A DNA stretch of 64,000 nucleotides from Atriophallophorus winterbourni. Taxonomy: Eukaryota > Platyhelminthes > Trematoda > Plagiorchiida > Microphallidae. This document shows positions 8,911 to 20,543 of the stretch, piece by piece. The notes below the pieces were generated by a model. It worked only from the letters and a program-made list of their open reading frames with translations. It did not search any database and had not been told where the DNA came from. Numbering within the stretch: the stretch's first letter is position 1; every line of letters begins with the position of its first letter. The DNA is taken from contig JACCGJ010009902.1 in NCBI GenBank assembly GCA_013407085.1, positions 1 to 64,000 on the forward strand, in the 5' to 3' direction. Made by a program: the position numbers and the translations under genes.

Positions 8911-10698
8911 AAAATTCAAGATTCAAGATTTATGGTTAAAAAAGCAAATTGCTGTACAGTACCATAGGATATAGGTATAAAAAATTAAAAAAATCGTTAC
9001 TTGTATGATCATGTCCATGTTCTTCATAGGTGGAGCAAAAATAATCCTCAATGGCAACACAGACTGAGGGAAAAGAATCTTTGGATGGACGGTAGTTCCG
9101 TGCGTTAAAAAAATATAGACATCAATAGGTAGGGGCCAACGCAGTAGTTCTCAACATAAGGTTTCGTAACCTTTGTTTAAATATGTGCTCGTTCGCTGAG
9201 GTAACAATATCTGTCGGCAAGCTATTCCACAAGAAGCATACACGAACAGCGAAGAAGTGACGACGACAATTCAATCGTGAGTGTGGGATTTGAAGGGTCA
9301 AAGGGTGGCTGCGTGTGGGGACAACCGAACCAAACTTGAAGAGGTGTTTGAGAGGGTGGGATTTCGCGTAGATGATTCGATATGTCAGAGTGAGGTCGTG
9401 TAGGATACGCCTGCGCTCGAGGGTGCACAGTCCAAGTCTGGTCAGTCGCTGCTCAAAGGGTAAATTATTCAATCCGGTAACCATTTTGGTTGCTTGTGAT
9501 AAATTCGTTCGAGGAGCGAGATGTTTTTTTCCATCCATGGCGTCCAAGCTTGTACAGCGTAGTCAACGACAGGATGTATGTAAGTGTTTAGTAATTTCGC
9601 GAGTGAGTGTGGTGGGAAACGTCCGAAAATGCGTTTCAGTAAACCTAGCAAGCTGCACGCACGCTTGTAGACGGCTTCGCACTGTAGGCTGTTCTTCAAA
9701 GTGCCAGACACCAAGATTCCGAGATCTTTTTGTGATGTACTCCATTCAAGCGGGTGGCTGCCAAGTTTGTAGGTAAATGGAAAGGGTTTTCCGACTTGCA
9801 ACATTTTGCACTTGCGGAAATTAAATGGCAGTTTGTTTTGGATTGACCACTGGTGCAGCTTATTCAAATCTCCTTGCAGAACTTGACAGTCCTCGATAGA
9901 GTTGACCTTCGTCCAGATTTTTACATCATCTGCGAATAAAACAAGCTTACATGCTAGTAAGTTCGGTAGATCGTTTATAAATATGAGAAACAGTATCGGA
10001 CCGAGAACCGAACCCTGAGGGACTCCGCTCGTGGCTTCAATTGTTCGAGAAGTTTCACCATCTATTCTGACTTTTACTTTGCGTCCAGACAGGTAACTTG
10101 TGAACCATGTTAGTAGGTTTCCGATGACGCCAACATTCTGCAGCTTCTGAAGCAGTAAGGAGTGATTCACTCTGTCGAATGCTTTAGAAATATCTAAGTA
10201 ACCGGCATGGACGGAACCCCATTGGTCTAGTGCTTGCGTCCAGTCACTTAGAGTCGTGAGCAAGTTAGACACGCATGAATATGTTTTCCTAAATCCGTGT
10301 TGTGTGAAAGTTATTAGCTAATGGTTATCAAGATGTTCAACAAGTCGTTCACACACCAGACGTTCCAAAATTTTAGAAACCGCTGAAAGAAGGGTCACGG
10401 GGCGGTAATTCGCCGGATCAGAACGACTGCCTCCTTTCTAGTTTGGTGTGATAACACCGGTTTTCCATTGAGTTGGTACGGTTCCCGTATTTAATGAGTG
10501 CATGAATAGACCACTTAGTGGGCCACAAAGCTCCAGCTCGCATGACTTTAAAACAGCGGGTGTTATTCCATCCTCTCTTGGTGATTTGCGAACGTTCAGT
10601 CCGCGTAAATGCTTTCGCACAACCGTAGGATTTACCTCGATGTTGCTAATGGCATTCGACTTGTAGTGGGTGCGGCAAAGACGTCAGCGTTGACAAGT
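8911..10698 (-). mobile_element. CR1-1: 5'-truncated CR1-like LINE
   Basis: Minus-strand element whose 3' end carries repeated CTTGAAT-type heptamers at 8911-8930. It is flanked by TGACTC on both sides (8905-8910 and 10,699-10,704), matching the uninterrupted site at about 13,716. It is 5' truncated in the reverse-transcriptase region. The same insertion point is occupied at 17,855-19,629 and 30,059-35,351. Confidence 0.88.
9122..10620 (-). pseudogene. CR1-1 reverse transcriptase remnant
   Basis: Reading minus: KSPREDGITPAVL (RT start), a stop near 10,438, then a 267-codon frame 10,272-9469 with DISKAFDRVNHSLL, SGVPQGSVLGPILF and the catalytic LFADDVK. A one-base loss near 9495 shifts into a second frame that ends in the family C-terminus (RHFFAVRVCFLWNSLP) at 9122. 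The family encodes endonuclease and RT in ORF2; the endonuclease half is absent. Confidence 0.88.
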
Positions 10699-10930
10699 TG
10701 ACTCGATAGAATTAACACAAAATAATGCAAAGAAACTTGAGTGCAATCGGTAAGAGTAGATTTTCGGTAACGTTTCACTGCTGACACAGACGATTTGTCA
10801 GACCAAGGGTGATAGTCAGGACAGGGAGCATGATTAAGTAGTAGTCAACCCACCACCACTTATATGACCTTACCGATAAAAAGCCTATATTACGCCTACA
10901 ATGTGTCACGTCTCGTGGGATTGACCAGCA
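10699..10930 (+). repeat. R2 right arm (forward)
   Basis: From TGACTCGATAG through the GTGTCACGTCTCGTGGGA motif. It is an inverted partner of 7905-8165, and related R2 copies occur at 13,720, 19,630, 35,352, 35,895, 39,440, 48,620, 50,656 and 60,740. Confidence 0.75.
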
Positions 10931-11039
10931 TCGGTGCCATTCCCAATATTTTAGGATTTATTTTTCACGGTTCTATTACAGTCAAACATTCGTTGCATGC
11001 CATCGATGTTATGTTGTCCTTGATGATTATCTCTGGCAG

Positions 11040-11197
11040 CTTATCAGGTTCAAGTTGTCATCGCATTAATATCATCCCTGAAGCGTTTCCTTGATGTGAA
11101 GGTCTCCTATTTGTTTGAACCATCTTATCCTGCATATCGTCTAATCCCAGAGAGCAAATTACCACTTTTACAAATTTTCTCTATCGAATCACGTTAA
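11040..11197 (+). pseudogene. Segment X, copy 1: possible terminal exon of a captured gene
   Basis: After CTCTGGCAG an open phase runs 52 codons to TAA 11,195-11,197. The peptide (for example SSLKRFLDVKVSYLFEPSYP) is protein-like but not recognised. It is conserved at 19,971-20,128 and 35,692-35,849. It converges tail to tail on the minus-strand membrane-protein gene and overlaps its last codons. Which strand is the real exon cannot be settled here. Confidence 0.3.
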
Positions 11198-11717
11198 ATC
11201 AAAACCGATATACAGCATGGGAATGATAATGATGGCGAATAACATCGTGCATGCAAGCACTACCGATTGCTCCGCTTCAAGGCTGAATGCATAGACTGGC
11301 GTGTATTGATCAACCTCCGATCGTTTTATCTCCACCAGTTGTTGATGATATTCGACGGATGTGGCGTATTGCAACGACGAGGCCTTGGCGATCAGCTGAC
11401 ACGCCAACGTGACTAGACGGATTGCCCAAAGTCGATTGATTATAAATATTGTCGGCATGGAAATCAGCGCCATCATTCCAAACAACACGATCCAGCGAGC
11501 CATCACGTGAAAAGAATACGCCCGATGCGTACTTTTGATTACCGCGTTCCACAATTATCGTAATTGCTAGGTGTTCGCAAAAGTACTGGCTTACTTTGTC
11601 GTCTTTCGGCGGCAGTCGACATTCCCTTTCCATAAGCCCGCCTCGGGGTAATTCATTTTCGAAGCGCTTGAGTGGATCTGTGTGAAATCCAATGCGTTTG
11701 ATCAAGTGTGTGAGCAT
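11189..11717 (-). pseudogene. Captured two-exon membrane-protein gene, copy 1
   Basis: Exon 11,717-11,595 encodes 41 codons (ending LPPKDDK), then a GT...AG intron at 11,594-11,567, then an exon 11,566-11,189. The splice keeps the frame in all copies. Exon 2 has hydrophobic stretches typical of membrane segments (WIVLFGMMALISMPTIFII and VVLACTMLFAIIIIPMLYI). This copy has a CAA-to-TAA stop four codons into exon 2 and a 28-nt intron (31 nt in copies retaining TTCTAG). The product is not identified; family length would be about 174 residues. Confidence 0.6.
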
Positions 11718-11821
11718 TATTCCGTGAAGGGTTTCATTGATTTAGTTTTGTAAACAATTGTTTAAATGAATTACGCCGCGGTGACCATAATTCCGTCCCG
11801 TACGCAGATGCAAGATGGGCA

Positions 11822-12010
11822 TCAACAATAGTTGGCAACACTACTGCAGCGGCCTAGCACTCTATCCAGTGTTTGAATCACATCATCCATGCGGTAACGG
11901 AGATGATCACCGAACACTATGTGCACCACTGGCCTGATTGCCCCGGTCAAATTCACGTTCGTTCTCGTTATCTTAAGAGTACACTCGGTCAAATTTAACC
12001 GCAAGGCCAA
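11822..12010 (-). pseudogene. Unidentified conserved open segment upstream of the captured gene
   Basis: A 62-codon frame on the same strand as the membrane-protein gene, conserved at 37,324-37,112 and partly at 49,857-50,010. Its last ~25 codons (HLRYRMDDVIQTLDRVLGRC) also occur fused to RTE endonuclease at 62,612-62,720 and 40,860-40,950. It may be another exon of the captured locus. No family recognised. Confidence 0.35.
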
Positions 12011-12059
12011 ACTTTATAAGTTAGAATTCGAAGATAAATCCTCATTTGCAAATTGAAAT

Positions 12060-13720
12060 TTAGGTTTTATGTGAGGACTAATCTAATTCCCACAGTCGGT
12101 GCAACGTAACTGTTTGTAATATTTTTGCAAAATTCCAATAACAGCATGATGGTAAATTTTGTTTAAAGTCAGATTCTTATTAATGAGTAGTATAAGACGA
12201 GTGGCGACAACTACGAAACAAGTCGTGTGATTCCTGTCCTGCTTTTCAAACATCATATAATACTTATTGCGAGATTCTGACTTTAAAAAACACTGCTTGC
12301 GTACATTCTATGACTGTGAGGCAGTTTGCCTCGAGCCAGGCTTGTGATGTTATTGTGATGCGTTTTATATTCTATTCGTTTTAAAATCCGAATTTCTATC
12401 ATCCTTGTGTTATTGTTATCTTTATAATTAGACACGTTAAGACGAAGCGGATACGACAGCGTCTTGAACGATACAAAAACTGGCTAAACGACAGCCCAGT
12501 AAACCCGAAATTGAGAAATTAGGCAGAAACGCTTGATGAAGTTGATTTTATCCGTGCTTGCTACGTTGCTATTTAGAAAGTCAATCATGTAGTTCTGTTT
12601 AAAATGCTTTGAGATGTTGAAATATCGTTAAATAACCATCTCACCAATAGACACAGCTAGGCTCGTGTTTGCGGCGTCATATCAATAAAATTAAATGTCA
12701 AGTCTCGAGTTCCACAATATCGTTTGATTAAATCTTTTCCCTTTCTGCTTAGAATGTATGACAATAAAAAATACCAGCTAGAATTTGCAATTGTTTACTA
12801 GTAATATTGAAATATGGAAGCAAATTATGTGCTTTTCAATTCCCAAAAGTGTAAAATATCTCACTACCACATTTATCAGTTTCGAATTCAATATTCCATG
12901 TTCAATACTAAAAGGGCGTCATTTTAAGTGTCTGTTGACGCCAGCCATGAAAACGTTGCCGACAGTATTTATAATAAACTTGTATAGAGTTTTGTTACAC
13001 CAAGTTTGAGCAAACTATTTGTGAATGTGATCAATTCAGACGGATTAATTAGCATTTAGCGAATTTGACTGAATGTTACAGGAAGTTCCAATTTATTAAC
13101 GATCGCCAACACTCAAACGGAAAGTTCTTACAAGCGTAGTGATATCACGTTGTCCTTCGAAGCACTTCCCATTAAAATCACCCTTTAAAGCAATCATTAC
13201 ATCCTGAGGAACTGACACGAATAACAAAGCGTGCATATGTTGCAACTGTACGTTATTTCCTACTCTGTAACTGCAGTAATTGATAGTTGGTTAGAAACAC
13301 AATTACTGAAAACTATTCTCGAAGATATATTATTGCAACTTTCACGCAGTTCTAAAGGCGTATTTTTCTCTATTGTGCCCTCGCATGTTTAGATGCGTCA
13401 TTCAAATAATAAATCGTAGTGTATTTATTTAATCCAATCAAGAAGCTTTCAAAATTATAATGCATTGTTTTGTTCATATGTTTCAACATTTGAACTGCAC
13501 TGGTAGAGAACCAGTAGAAGTCTCTTTTTTGTCAAAAATCAATTTCGACACCTCATATATCTGATCATGTCTTTCACTTCACTACGGCTCTAAATACAGC
13601 AATTTATTATCTTGGTTTACCGATCGATAGCACTTTCTTTAGGTTCATTGATTGGTTCAGGTGAATCAGTTTTTCTCAAAAACATAAAAGTAGTAGTTCG
13701 AAAGTTCAATCTACAGATGG
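12060..13720 (+). repeat. Dispersed repeat RX with R1 core
   Basis: Forward copy of the sequence inverted at 1512-2998 and repeated at 37,331-39,439. R1 core at about 13,190-13,710. Small hairpins are visible (for example CTGGTAGAGAACCAG). The 12,785-13,009 frame is shared between copies but damaged in them. No protein motif. Confidence 0.7.
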
Positions 13721-13935
13721 TGACTCGATAGAATTAACACAAAATAATGCAAAGAAACTTGAGTGCAATCGGTTAGAGTAGATTTTCGGTAACGTTTCAC
13801 TGCTGACACAGACGATTTGTCAGACCAAGGGTGATAGTCAGGGCAGGGAGCATGATTAAGTAGTAGTCAACCCACCACCACTTGCTTGACCTCACCGCTA
13901 CAAAGCCTACAGTGTGTCACGTCTCGTGGGAATGA
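13721..13935 (+). repeat. R2 repeat
   Basis: Here the R1 core runs straight into R2 (ATGGTGACTCGATAGAATTAAC), so this is the uninterrupted form of the site hit by CR1-1, CR1-2 and CR1-3. It ends in the GTGTCACGTCTCGTGGGAATGA motif and passes into Penelope-related sequence. Confidence 0.75.
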
Positions 13936-15085
13936 ACAGGATCATTTGTCGACTTTCCTCACATTGTGTATCTAAAAATTTAAATGAAATAGTCCCATGT
14001 ATGACTGCTACAAATGTAGTGTAATCCTGCACAAGCACTCCTCCATTTTTGGACTGTTTAGCACAAAATTAGATTGGAAAATAAAACCCTATGAAAGGAT
14101 AGATAATAATAAAATGAAAATGGTAATAAAAACTGCAAAACGGTAGTCTCTAGATATTTGCGTGGCGTAAGGAGAGTTTGGGAAAGGGCTTGTGGTATAA
14201 CCTGTATCCCAAGCCTACTCTAACTCCTAGGTTCTATGGCCTACTAAATATACATGAAGAATGCATTCCTGTAAGACCTATCGTCGACGGTATCGGATCA
14301 CCTGCGCACGAGTTATTTAGACATTTAGCTTATTTGTTGAAACCTTTATTCGGAATTACATCCTCGTTCATCAAGAACGCATATGACTTTGAGCAATCTT
14401 AAAGTCGTAACAATAGATAACGGTGAAATAATGGTTAGCTTTGATGTGAGATCTTTGTTCATCAACGTCGATACAACAAGTGCGTTACAACTAGCTAGAA
14501 GGGCCTTGGAATCTGATGCCAGTCTTTCGGATCGCACAAACTTGAGCTTCCAGCAAATTATCAACGGTGTATCGATCTGCCTAAACATGAACCACTTCGT
14601 ATTTAATGAGCAATCATATAGATAAAAAGAAGGGTTGGCAACGTTTTCAGCGATATCTCCAGTACTTGCGAACATGTATATGGAGCATTTCGAGAACAAA
14701 GCCCTTAACAATGAAGGGTTCGAACCAAAATTGTGGTTGCGCTCTGTTGATGACACATTTGTTATCATCAAGCGAGATCAGTCAGAGTCCTTCTTTAAAT
14801 ATTTAAATAAAATAGACCCATGTATTACTGTCACAAATGAAGTGGAATCCTGCACAGGCACTCTTCCATTTTTGGTATTCCGTTCCGTTCTGTAGCTTTT
14901 TACATCTTCAATAAGATAGAACACCTGTGTAGCGACGACAGAGAACGGATACAGGCGCACCGTGGAGCGAGACAAAGGCTCATAGACCACGGTTACCCAA
15001 AATGTTTTGTAAAATGCCAATTGATGAAGGTAAAATACCCATCCGAAAAATCGGAGAAAAATTTGCGGGATACAGTTCGAAGGTT
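13936..15085 (+). pseudogene. Penelope-like element PLE-1, reverse transcriptase (broken)
   Basis: Order of motifs: PRFYGLLNIHEECIPVRPIV at about 14,210, SFDVRSLFINV at 14,437, TFSAISPVLANMYMEHFE at 14,641, RSVDDTFVII at 14,740 (catalytic DD), VTNEVESCTGTLPFL at 14,830, and a connector ending in YPKCF near 14,995. These fit Penelope-like RTs. A one-base loss at about 14,395 shifts the frame and TAA at 14,623-14,625 interrupts it. No GIY-YIG endonuclease follows. A second copy of the VTNEVESC-type segment lies upstream at about 13,995-14,080. Confidence 0.85.
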
Positions 15086-15906
15086 GTCAAAGCCGGGGCG
15101 GTTTTGGGGATAAGCTCCAAATTCCAAAAATGCTCCAATGGCACACGTCTCATATAGCCTCTGACAACTAAGTGCAGCTCCTGACCTGCACCCGTGGTCC
15201 TGTGTGACCCTGCAGAACTGCTTCTACTGACAGGAGAAAGGGCGAAGTCGGCTGACTGGCGCCTCAAAACCAGCATACTTCGGGCAGGTGGAGCAATTAT
15301 GTCCATGAAGGCGGCCCACCTGGGGGGAGAAACACCCTCATCTCAAACCCACACTGCCTTGTAGCTATATCCTATCATGGAAAAGGCTTGAGGAGTCAAC
15401 CTAGACGATAAATCCGTAGTCGGAGTCCCGTTAGGCAGTCCGAACTTTTATACTACTTCGCCCTGCCAACTCCTGTGACGGCATCATTGTCCAAACTTAT
15501 CAGCCTAGCTGTTTCTCTGGTTCCCGTAGTGCCGTGCAGAGGGAGCACTTGCTGCGTGGGCAACAGCTAGTTCTCCACTTTGAACTGCCCTGGCGTACAT
15601 CACAACGCACCAATGGAGAGGACACTCCATTCAGCTTCTGTGGATAATGAACGGGAAGCAGCAGATACCGGTTAAAGGCTATGGCTCGATTGACGTAGAG
15701 CTCAGCGCCTGGGGCTGCTTCCGACGGTGGGAGAGACTTTTAGGTCTCATTGGACGGCTACAGCCCGCTTCAAGCTGGACAGCCTCCAGCCAATATGGTG
15801 CCGTCTCGCCACAGTGTGCTATCCTCATTGGGTGCATAAGGATTATGAATCAACCGGCAAGTTGACTGTTTTTCCGCACCTGCGAAACGAACTACTAAAA
15901 TAACAA

Positions 15907-16625
15907 ATGTCATTTCTGAAACTCGGAAACTGGAACGTCCCCTCCATGCTTCCTGGATTTCGTGACGATGTCTCGAATATCAGAGGCGTAAGAAAATCAG
16001 CTGTGATTAACAATAAGCTAAAGAGACTGGATGTCAACGTGGCTGCCCTACAAGAGACACGATTACCAGACACTGGTATACTAACAGTAAGATATTAGAC
16101 ATTTTTTGGAAAGGAACGGGTTCCGATGAGTCTCCATTGCATGGAGTTGGGTTTGCCGTTAGAACCGACGCTTTCTGCGACGCCTGCTGAAAAAGTCGCT
16201 TTTTATCACAACCTCGTAACAGTCCTCAAAAACGTGCCACAAAGAAACTGTGTAGTGGTATTGGGTGATTTCAATGCTAGAGTTGGTGCAGATTATGAGT
16301 CTTTGCAAAACTGTCTCGAGGTTCGGTGTAGGTAAAACCAATGAAAATGGACAACGCCTTTTAGAATTATGCACACAGTTCAGTCTTTGTGTCAGTAACA
16401 CTTTTTTTCCAACAAAACCACAGCATAAGTTCTCTTGGAAATATCCTCGCTCTAAGCACTGGCACCAGCTTGATCTTATTCGTGTTAGGCGCACTAATAT
16501 AGGAAGCGTACTTCTCACCAGATCATATCGAAGCGCAGACTGCGACACTGATCATTCACTGGTCTGTGCAAAACTGAAGCTTCCGGACACAAGATTTCAC
16601 CGCACCGAATTGTCTGGTAAGCTGC
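15907..16625 (+). pseudogene. RTE-1 endonuclease domain (broken)
   Basis: ATG at 15,907 opens a frame with LGNWNVPSMLPGF and LQETRLPDTG (Asn and Glu motifs of APE-type endonucleases). It then shifts and loses an internal stretch, and continues with VVLGDFNARVG at 16,256 (Asp and Asn) and CDTDHSLVCAKL at 16,541 (Asp-His). Several frame changes and a stop at 16,096 make it non-functional. Confidence 0.85.
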
Positions 16626-16627
16626 GG

Positions 16628-17392
16628 ATACTGGAAATTTCCAAGGTATGTATTATGGGATCAAGAAAGCCATTGGTCCTAAAAAACATAAAACGGCTCA
16701 CATTAAGTCTGTATCTGACCCGATTCTGGACAAAACTCAGCAGATGGAAAGATGGGTAGAGCACTTCTCCTCTCTTTATTCTAGGGACAGTACGGTTCTA
16801 CCACATGTATTTGAAAAATATCGAGCGTTTGCCGACTATTAAATATCTAGGACCTCCCCCTACTCTTGATGAACTCAATAGAGCAATCGACCACTTAGCG
16901 AATGGGAAGGCCCCTGGTGACGACGGAATTCCATCTAAAATCATCAAATGCTGTAGGTCCGCATTATTACAACCGCTTCACCATTTACTTCGTCAGTGCT
17001 GGCAGGAGGAGTGTGTCCCAAAAGAGACACAAAGTTCATCACGCTATTCAAGAATAAAGCAGATAGAGGCGACAGCAAAAATTACAGAGAAATATCCCTT
17101 CTGAATGTTGTAGGCAAATTGTTTGCTAATGTCTTGCAGATCCGGCAGCAAGTTTTAGCTGATAGAATCTCAATGTGGCTTCCGCAAGGGAAGATCAACC
17201 GTTGACATGATCTTCTCCCTGAGACAACTTCAAGAAAAGTGTCGGGAACAGTGTATTCAATTATACGCTGTTTTTATTGATTAAACGAAGGCAATCGACT
17301 ACGTCAGCAGGGAGGGTCTTTTCAAAATGCTTGATTTGATAGGCTTCACCCCAAAACTGCTCAAGCTCGTTATTTCGTTTCGCTCAGGCATG
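16628..17392 (+). pseudogene. RTE-1 reverse transcriptase, N-terminal part
   Basis: Linker ILDKTQQMERWVEHFSSLYS, then NGKAPGDDGIPSKIIK at about 16,900, FKNKADRGDSKNYREISLLN after a shift, then STVDMIFSLRQLQEKC and AVFIDxTKAIDYVSREGLF, where x is an in-frame TAA. It is truncated before the YADD-type catalytic motif. Confidence 0.82.
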
Positions 17393-17854
17393 TATAACTG
17401 CAGTAATTAATAGTTGGTTAGAAACACAATTACTGAAAACAATTATCGAAGATATATTATTGCAACTTTCACGCAGATCTGAAGGCGTATTTTTTATCTA
17501 TTGTGCTCTCGCATGTTTAGATGCGTTATTCAAATAATAAATCGTAGTGTATTTATTTAATCCAATCAAGAAGCTTTCAAAATTATAATGCATTGTTTTG
17601 TTCATACGTTTCAACATTTGAACTTAACTGGTAGAGAACCAGTAGAAGTCTCTTCTTTGTCAAAAATCAATTTCGACACCTCATATATCTGATCATGTTT
17701 TTCACTTCACTACGGCTCTAAATACAGCAATTTGTTATCTTGGTTTACCGATCGATAGCACTTTCTGTAGGTTCATTGCTTGATTCAGATGAATCAGTTT
17801 TTGTCAAAAACATAAAAGTAGTAGTTAGAAAGTTCAATCTACAGATGGTGACTC
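17393..17854 (+). repeat. R1 core
   Basis: Copy of the R1 core joined directly to RTE-1 on the left and interrupted by CR1-2 on the right, at the same ATGGTGACTC point as in the other loci. Confidence 0.75.
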
Positions 17855-19629
17855 AAGATTCAAGATTCAAGATTCAAGATTTATGGTTAAAAAAGCAAAT
17901 TGCTGTACAGTACCATAGGATATAGGTATAAAAAATTAAAAAAATCGTTATTTGTATGATCATATCCGTGTTCTTCATAGGTGCAGCAAAAATAATCCTC
18001 AATGGCGACGCAGACTGAAAGAAAAGAATCTTTGGATGGACGGTAGTTACGTGCGTTAAAAAAATATAGACATCAATATGTAGGGGCCAACGCAGTAGTT
18101 CTCAACATAAGCTTTCGTAGCCTTTGTTTAAAGATGTGCTCGTTCGCTGAGGTAACAATATCTGTCGGCAAGCTATTCTACAAGAAGCATACACGAACAG
18201 CGAAGAAGTGACGACGACGATTCAATCGTGAGTGTGGGATTTGAAGGGTCAAAGGGTGGCTGCGTGTGGGGACAACCGAACCAAACTTGAAGAGGTGTTT
18301 GAGAGGGTGGGATTTCGCGTAGATGATTCGATATGTCAGAGTGAGGTCGTGTAGGATACGCCTGCGCTCGAGGGTGCACAGTTCAAGTCTGGTCAGTCGC
18401 TGCTCAAAGGGTAAATTATTCAATCCGGTAACCATTTTGGTTGCCTTGTGATAAATTCGTTCGAGGAGCGAGATGTTTTTTTCCATCCATGGCGTCCAAG
18501 CTTGTACAGCGTAGTCAACGACAGGATGTATGTAAGTGTTTAGTAATTTCGCGAGTGAGTGTGGTGGGAAACGTCCGAAAATGCGTTTCAGTAAACCTAG
18601 CAAGCTGCACGCACGCTTGTAGACGGCTTCGCACTGTAGGCTGTTCTTCAAAGTGCCAGACACCAAGATTCCGAGATCTTTTTGTGATGTACTTCATTCA
18701 AGCGGGTGGCTGCCAAAATTGTATGTAAAGGGAATGGGTTTTCCGACTTGCAACATTTTGCACTTGCGGAAATTAAATGGCAGTTTGTTTTGGATTGACC
18801 ACTGGTGCAGAAATTGACAGTCCTCGATAGAGTTGACCTTCGTCCAGATTTTTACATCATCTGCGAATAAAACAAGCTTACATGCTAGTAAGTTCGGTAG
18901 ATCGTTTATAAATATGAGAAACAGTAGCGGACCGAGAACCAAACCCTGAGGAACTCCGCTCGTGGCTTCAATTGTTCGAGAAGTTTCACCATCTATTCTG
19001 ACTTTTACTTTGCGTCCAGACAGGTAACTTGTGAACCATGTTAGTAGGTTTCCGATGACGCCAACATTCTGCAGCTTCTGAAGCAGTAAGGAGTGATTCA
19101 CTCTGTCGAATGCTTTAGAAATATCTAAGTAACCGGCATGGACGGAACCCCATTGGTCTAGTGCTTGCGTCCAGTCACTTAGAGTCGTGAGCAAGTTAGA
19201 CACGCATGAATATGTTTTCCTAAATCCGTGTTGTGTGAAAGCTATTAGCTAATGGTTCTCGAGATGTTCAACAAGTCGTTCACACACCAGACGTTCCAAA
19301 ATTTTAGAAACCGCTGAAAGAAGCGTCACGGGGCGGTAATTCGCCGGATCAGTAGGACTGCCCCCTTCGTAGATTGGTGTTATAACACCGGTTTTCCATT
19401 GAGTTGGTACGGTTCCCGTATTTAATGAGTGCATGAATAGACCACTTAGTGGGCCACAAAGCTCCAGCTCGCATGACTTTAAAACAGCGGGTGTTATTCC
19501 ATCCTCTCTTGGTGATTTGCGAACGTTCAGTCCGCGTAAATGCTTTCGCACAACCGTAGGATTTACCTCGATGTTGCTAATGGCATTCGACTTGTAGTGG
19601 GTGCGGCAAAGACGTCAGCGTTGACACGT
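17855..19629 (-). mobile_element. CR1-2: 5'-truncated CR1-like LINE
   Basis: Same orientation, target site, 5' truncation point and heptamer tail as CR1-1, so it is a duplicate of the same insertion. It has its own changes, for example a ~24-bp deletion near 18,811. Confidence 0.88.
18073..19551 (-). pseudogene. CR1-2 reverse transcriptase remnant
   Basis: Frames 19,551-19,249, 19,203-18,694 and 18,666-18,178 contain DGITPAVLKSCELELCGPL, DISKAFDRVNHSLL, SGVPQGLVLGPLLF, LFADDVK and the C-terminal RHFFAVRVCFL. Stops near 19,247 and 18,694 and the internal deletion break it. Unlike CR1-1 it keeps the base lost near 9495. Confidence 0.87.
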
Positions 19630-19857
19630 TGACTCGATAGAATTAACACAAAATAATGCAAAGAAACTTGAGTGCAACCGATTAGAGTAATTTTCCGGTA
19701 ACGTTTCACTGCTGAAACAGACGATTTGTCAGACCAAGGGTGATATTCAGGGCAGGGAGCATGATTAAGTAGTAGTCAACCCACCACCACTTATATGACC
19801 TTACCGATAAAAAGCCTATATTACGCCTACAGTGTGTCACGTCTCGTGGGAATGACC
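19630..19857 (+). repeat. R2 repeat
   Basis: Right arm after CR1-2, same sequence as 10,699-10,930 with few changes. Confidence 0.75.
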
Positions 19858-19970
19858 AGCATCGGTGCCATTCCCAATATTTTAGGATTTATTTTTCACG
19901 GTTCTATTACAGTCAAACATTCGTTGCATGCCATCGATGTTATGTTGTCCTTGATGATTATCTCTGGCAG

Positions 19971-20128
19971 CTTATCAGGTTCAAGTTGTCATCGCATTAA
20001 CATCATCCCTGAAGCGTTTCCTTGATGTGAAGGTCTCCTATTTATTTGAACCATCTTATCCTGCATACCGTCTAATCCCAGAGAGCAAATTACCACTGTT
20101 ACAAATGTTCTCTTTCGAACCACGTTAA
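19971..20128 (+). pseudogene. Segment X, copy 2
   Basis: Same 52-codon open phase as at 11,040-11,197, ending LQMFSFEPR at TAA 20,126-20,128. It overlaps the minus-strand membrane-protein exon by about 30 nt. Confidence 0.3.
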
Positions 20129-20543
20129 ATCGAAACCGATATACAGCATGGGAATGATAATGATGGCGAATAACATTGTGCATGTAAGCACTACCGATTG
20201 CTCCGCTTCAAGGCTGAATGCATATACTGGCGTGTATTGATCAACCTCCGATCGTTTTATCTCCACCAGTTGTTGATGATATTCGACGGATGTGGCGTAT
20301 TGCAACGAGGAGGCCTTGGCAATCAGCTGACACGCCAACGTGACTAGACGGATTGCCCAAAGTCTATTGATTATAAATATTGTCGGCATGGAAATCAGGG
20401 CCATCATTCCAAACAACACGATCCAGCGTGCCATCACGTGAAAAGAATACGCCCGATGCGTACTTTGGATAACCGCGTTCCACATCTGTCGTAATTGCTA
20501 GAAGGTGTTCGCAAAAGTACTGGCTTACTTTGTCGTCTTCCGG
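20099..20543 (-). pseudogene. Captured membrane-protein gene, copy 2 (5' truncated)
   Basis: Exon 2 (20,497-20,099) is open to the end, FDLTWFEREHL then stop, and gives the best view of the C-terminus. The intron at 20,498-20,528 is 31 nt (GTAAGC...TTCTAG). Exon 1 is cut after about eight codons where a BEL integrase fragment begins at 20,544. Two hydrophobic segments are intact. Confidence 0.6.

Larger units (their letters stand above)
15086..17392 (+). mobile_element. RTE-1: 3'-truncated RTE-like LINE
   Basis: A 5' region without a clear frame (about 15,086-15,906), an endonuclease region and an N-terminal RT region in the forward direction. It is cut at 17,392, where the R1 repeat begins (TGTATAACTGCAG). 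The limit between PLE-1 and the RTE 5' region is approximate. Confidence 0.8.

Noticed and set aside
14717..14727. GGGTTCGAACC as a tRNA B box
   Set aside because: Lies within the Penelope RT frame with no cloverleaf around it. No tRNA gene was found anywhere in the window.
17855..17880. Heptamer repeats CAAGATT as a CRISPR or satellite
   Set aside because: Only three or four copies at the exact 3' end of a LINE; this is its tail.
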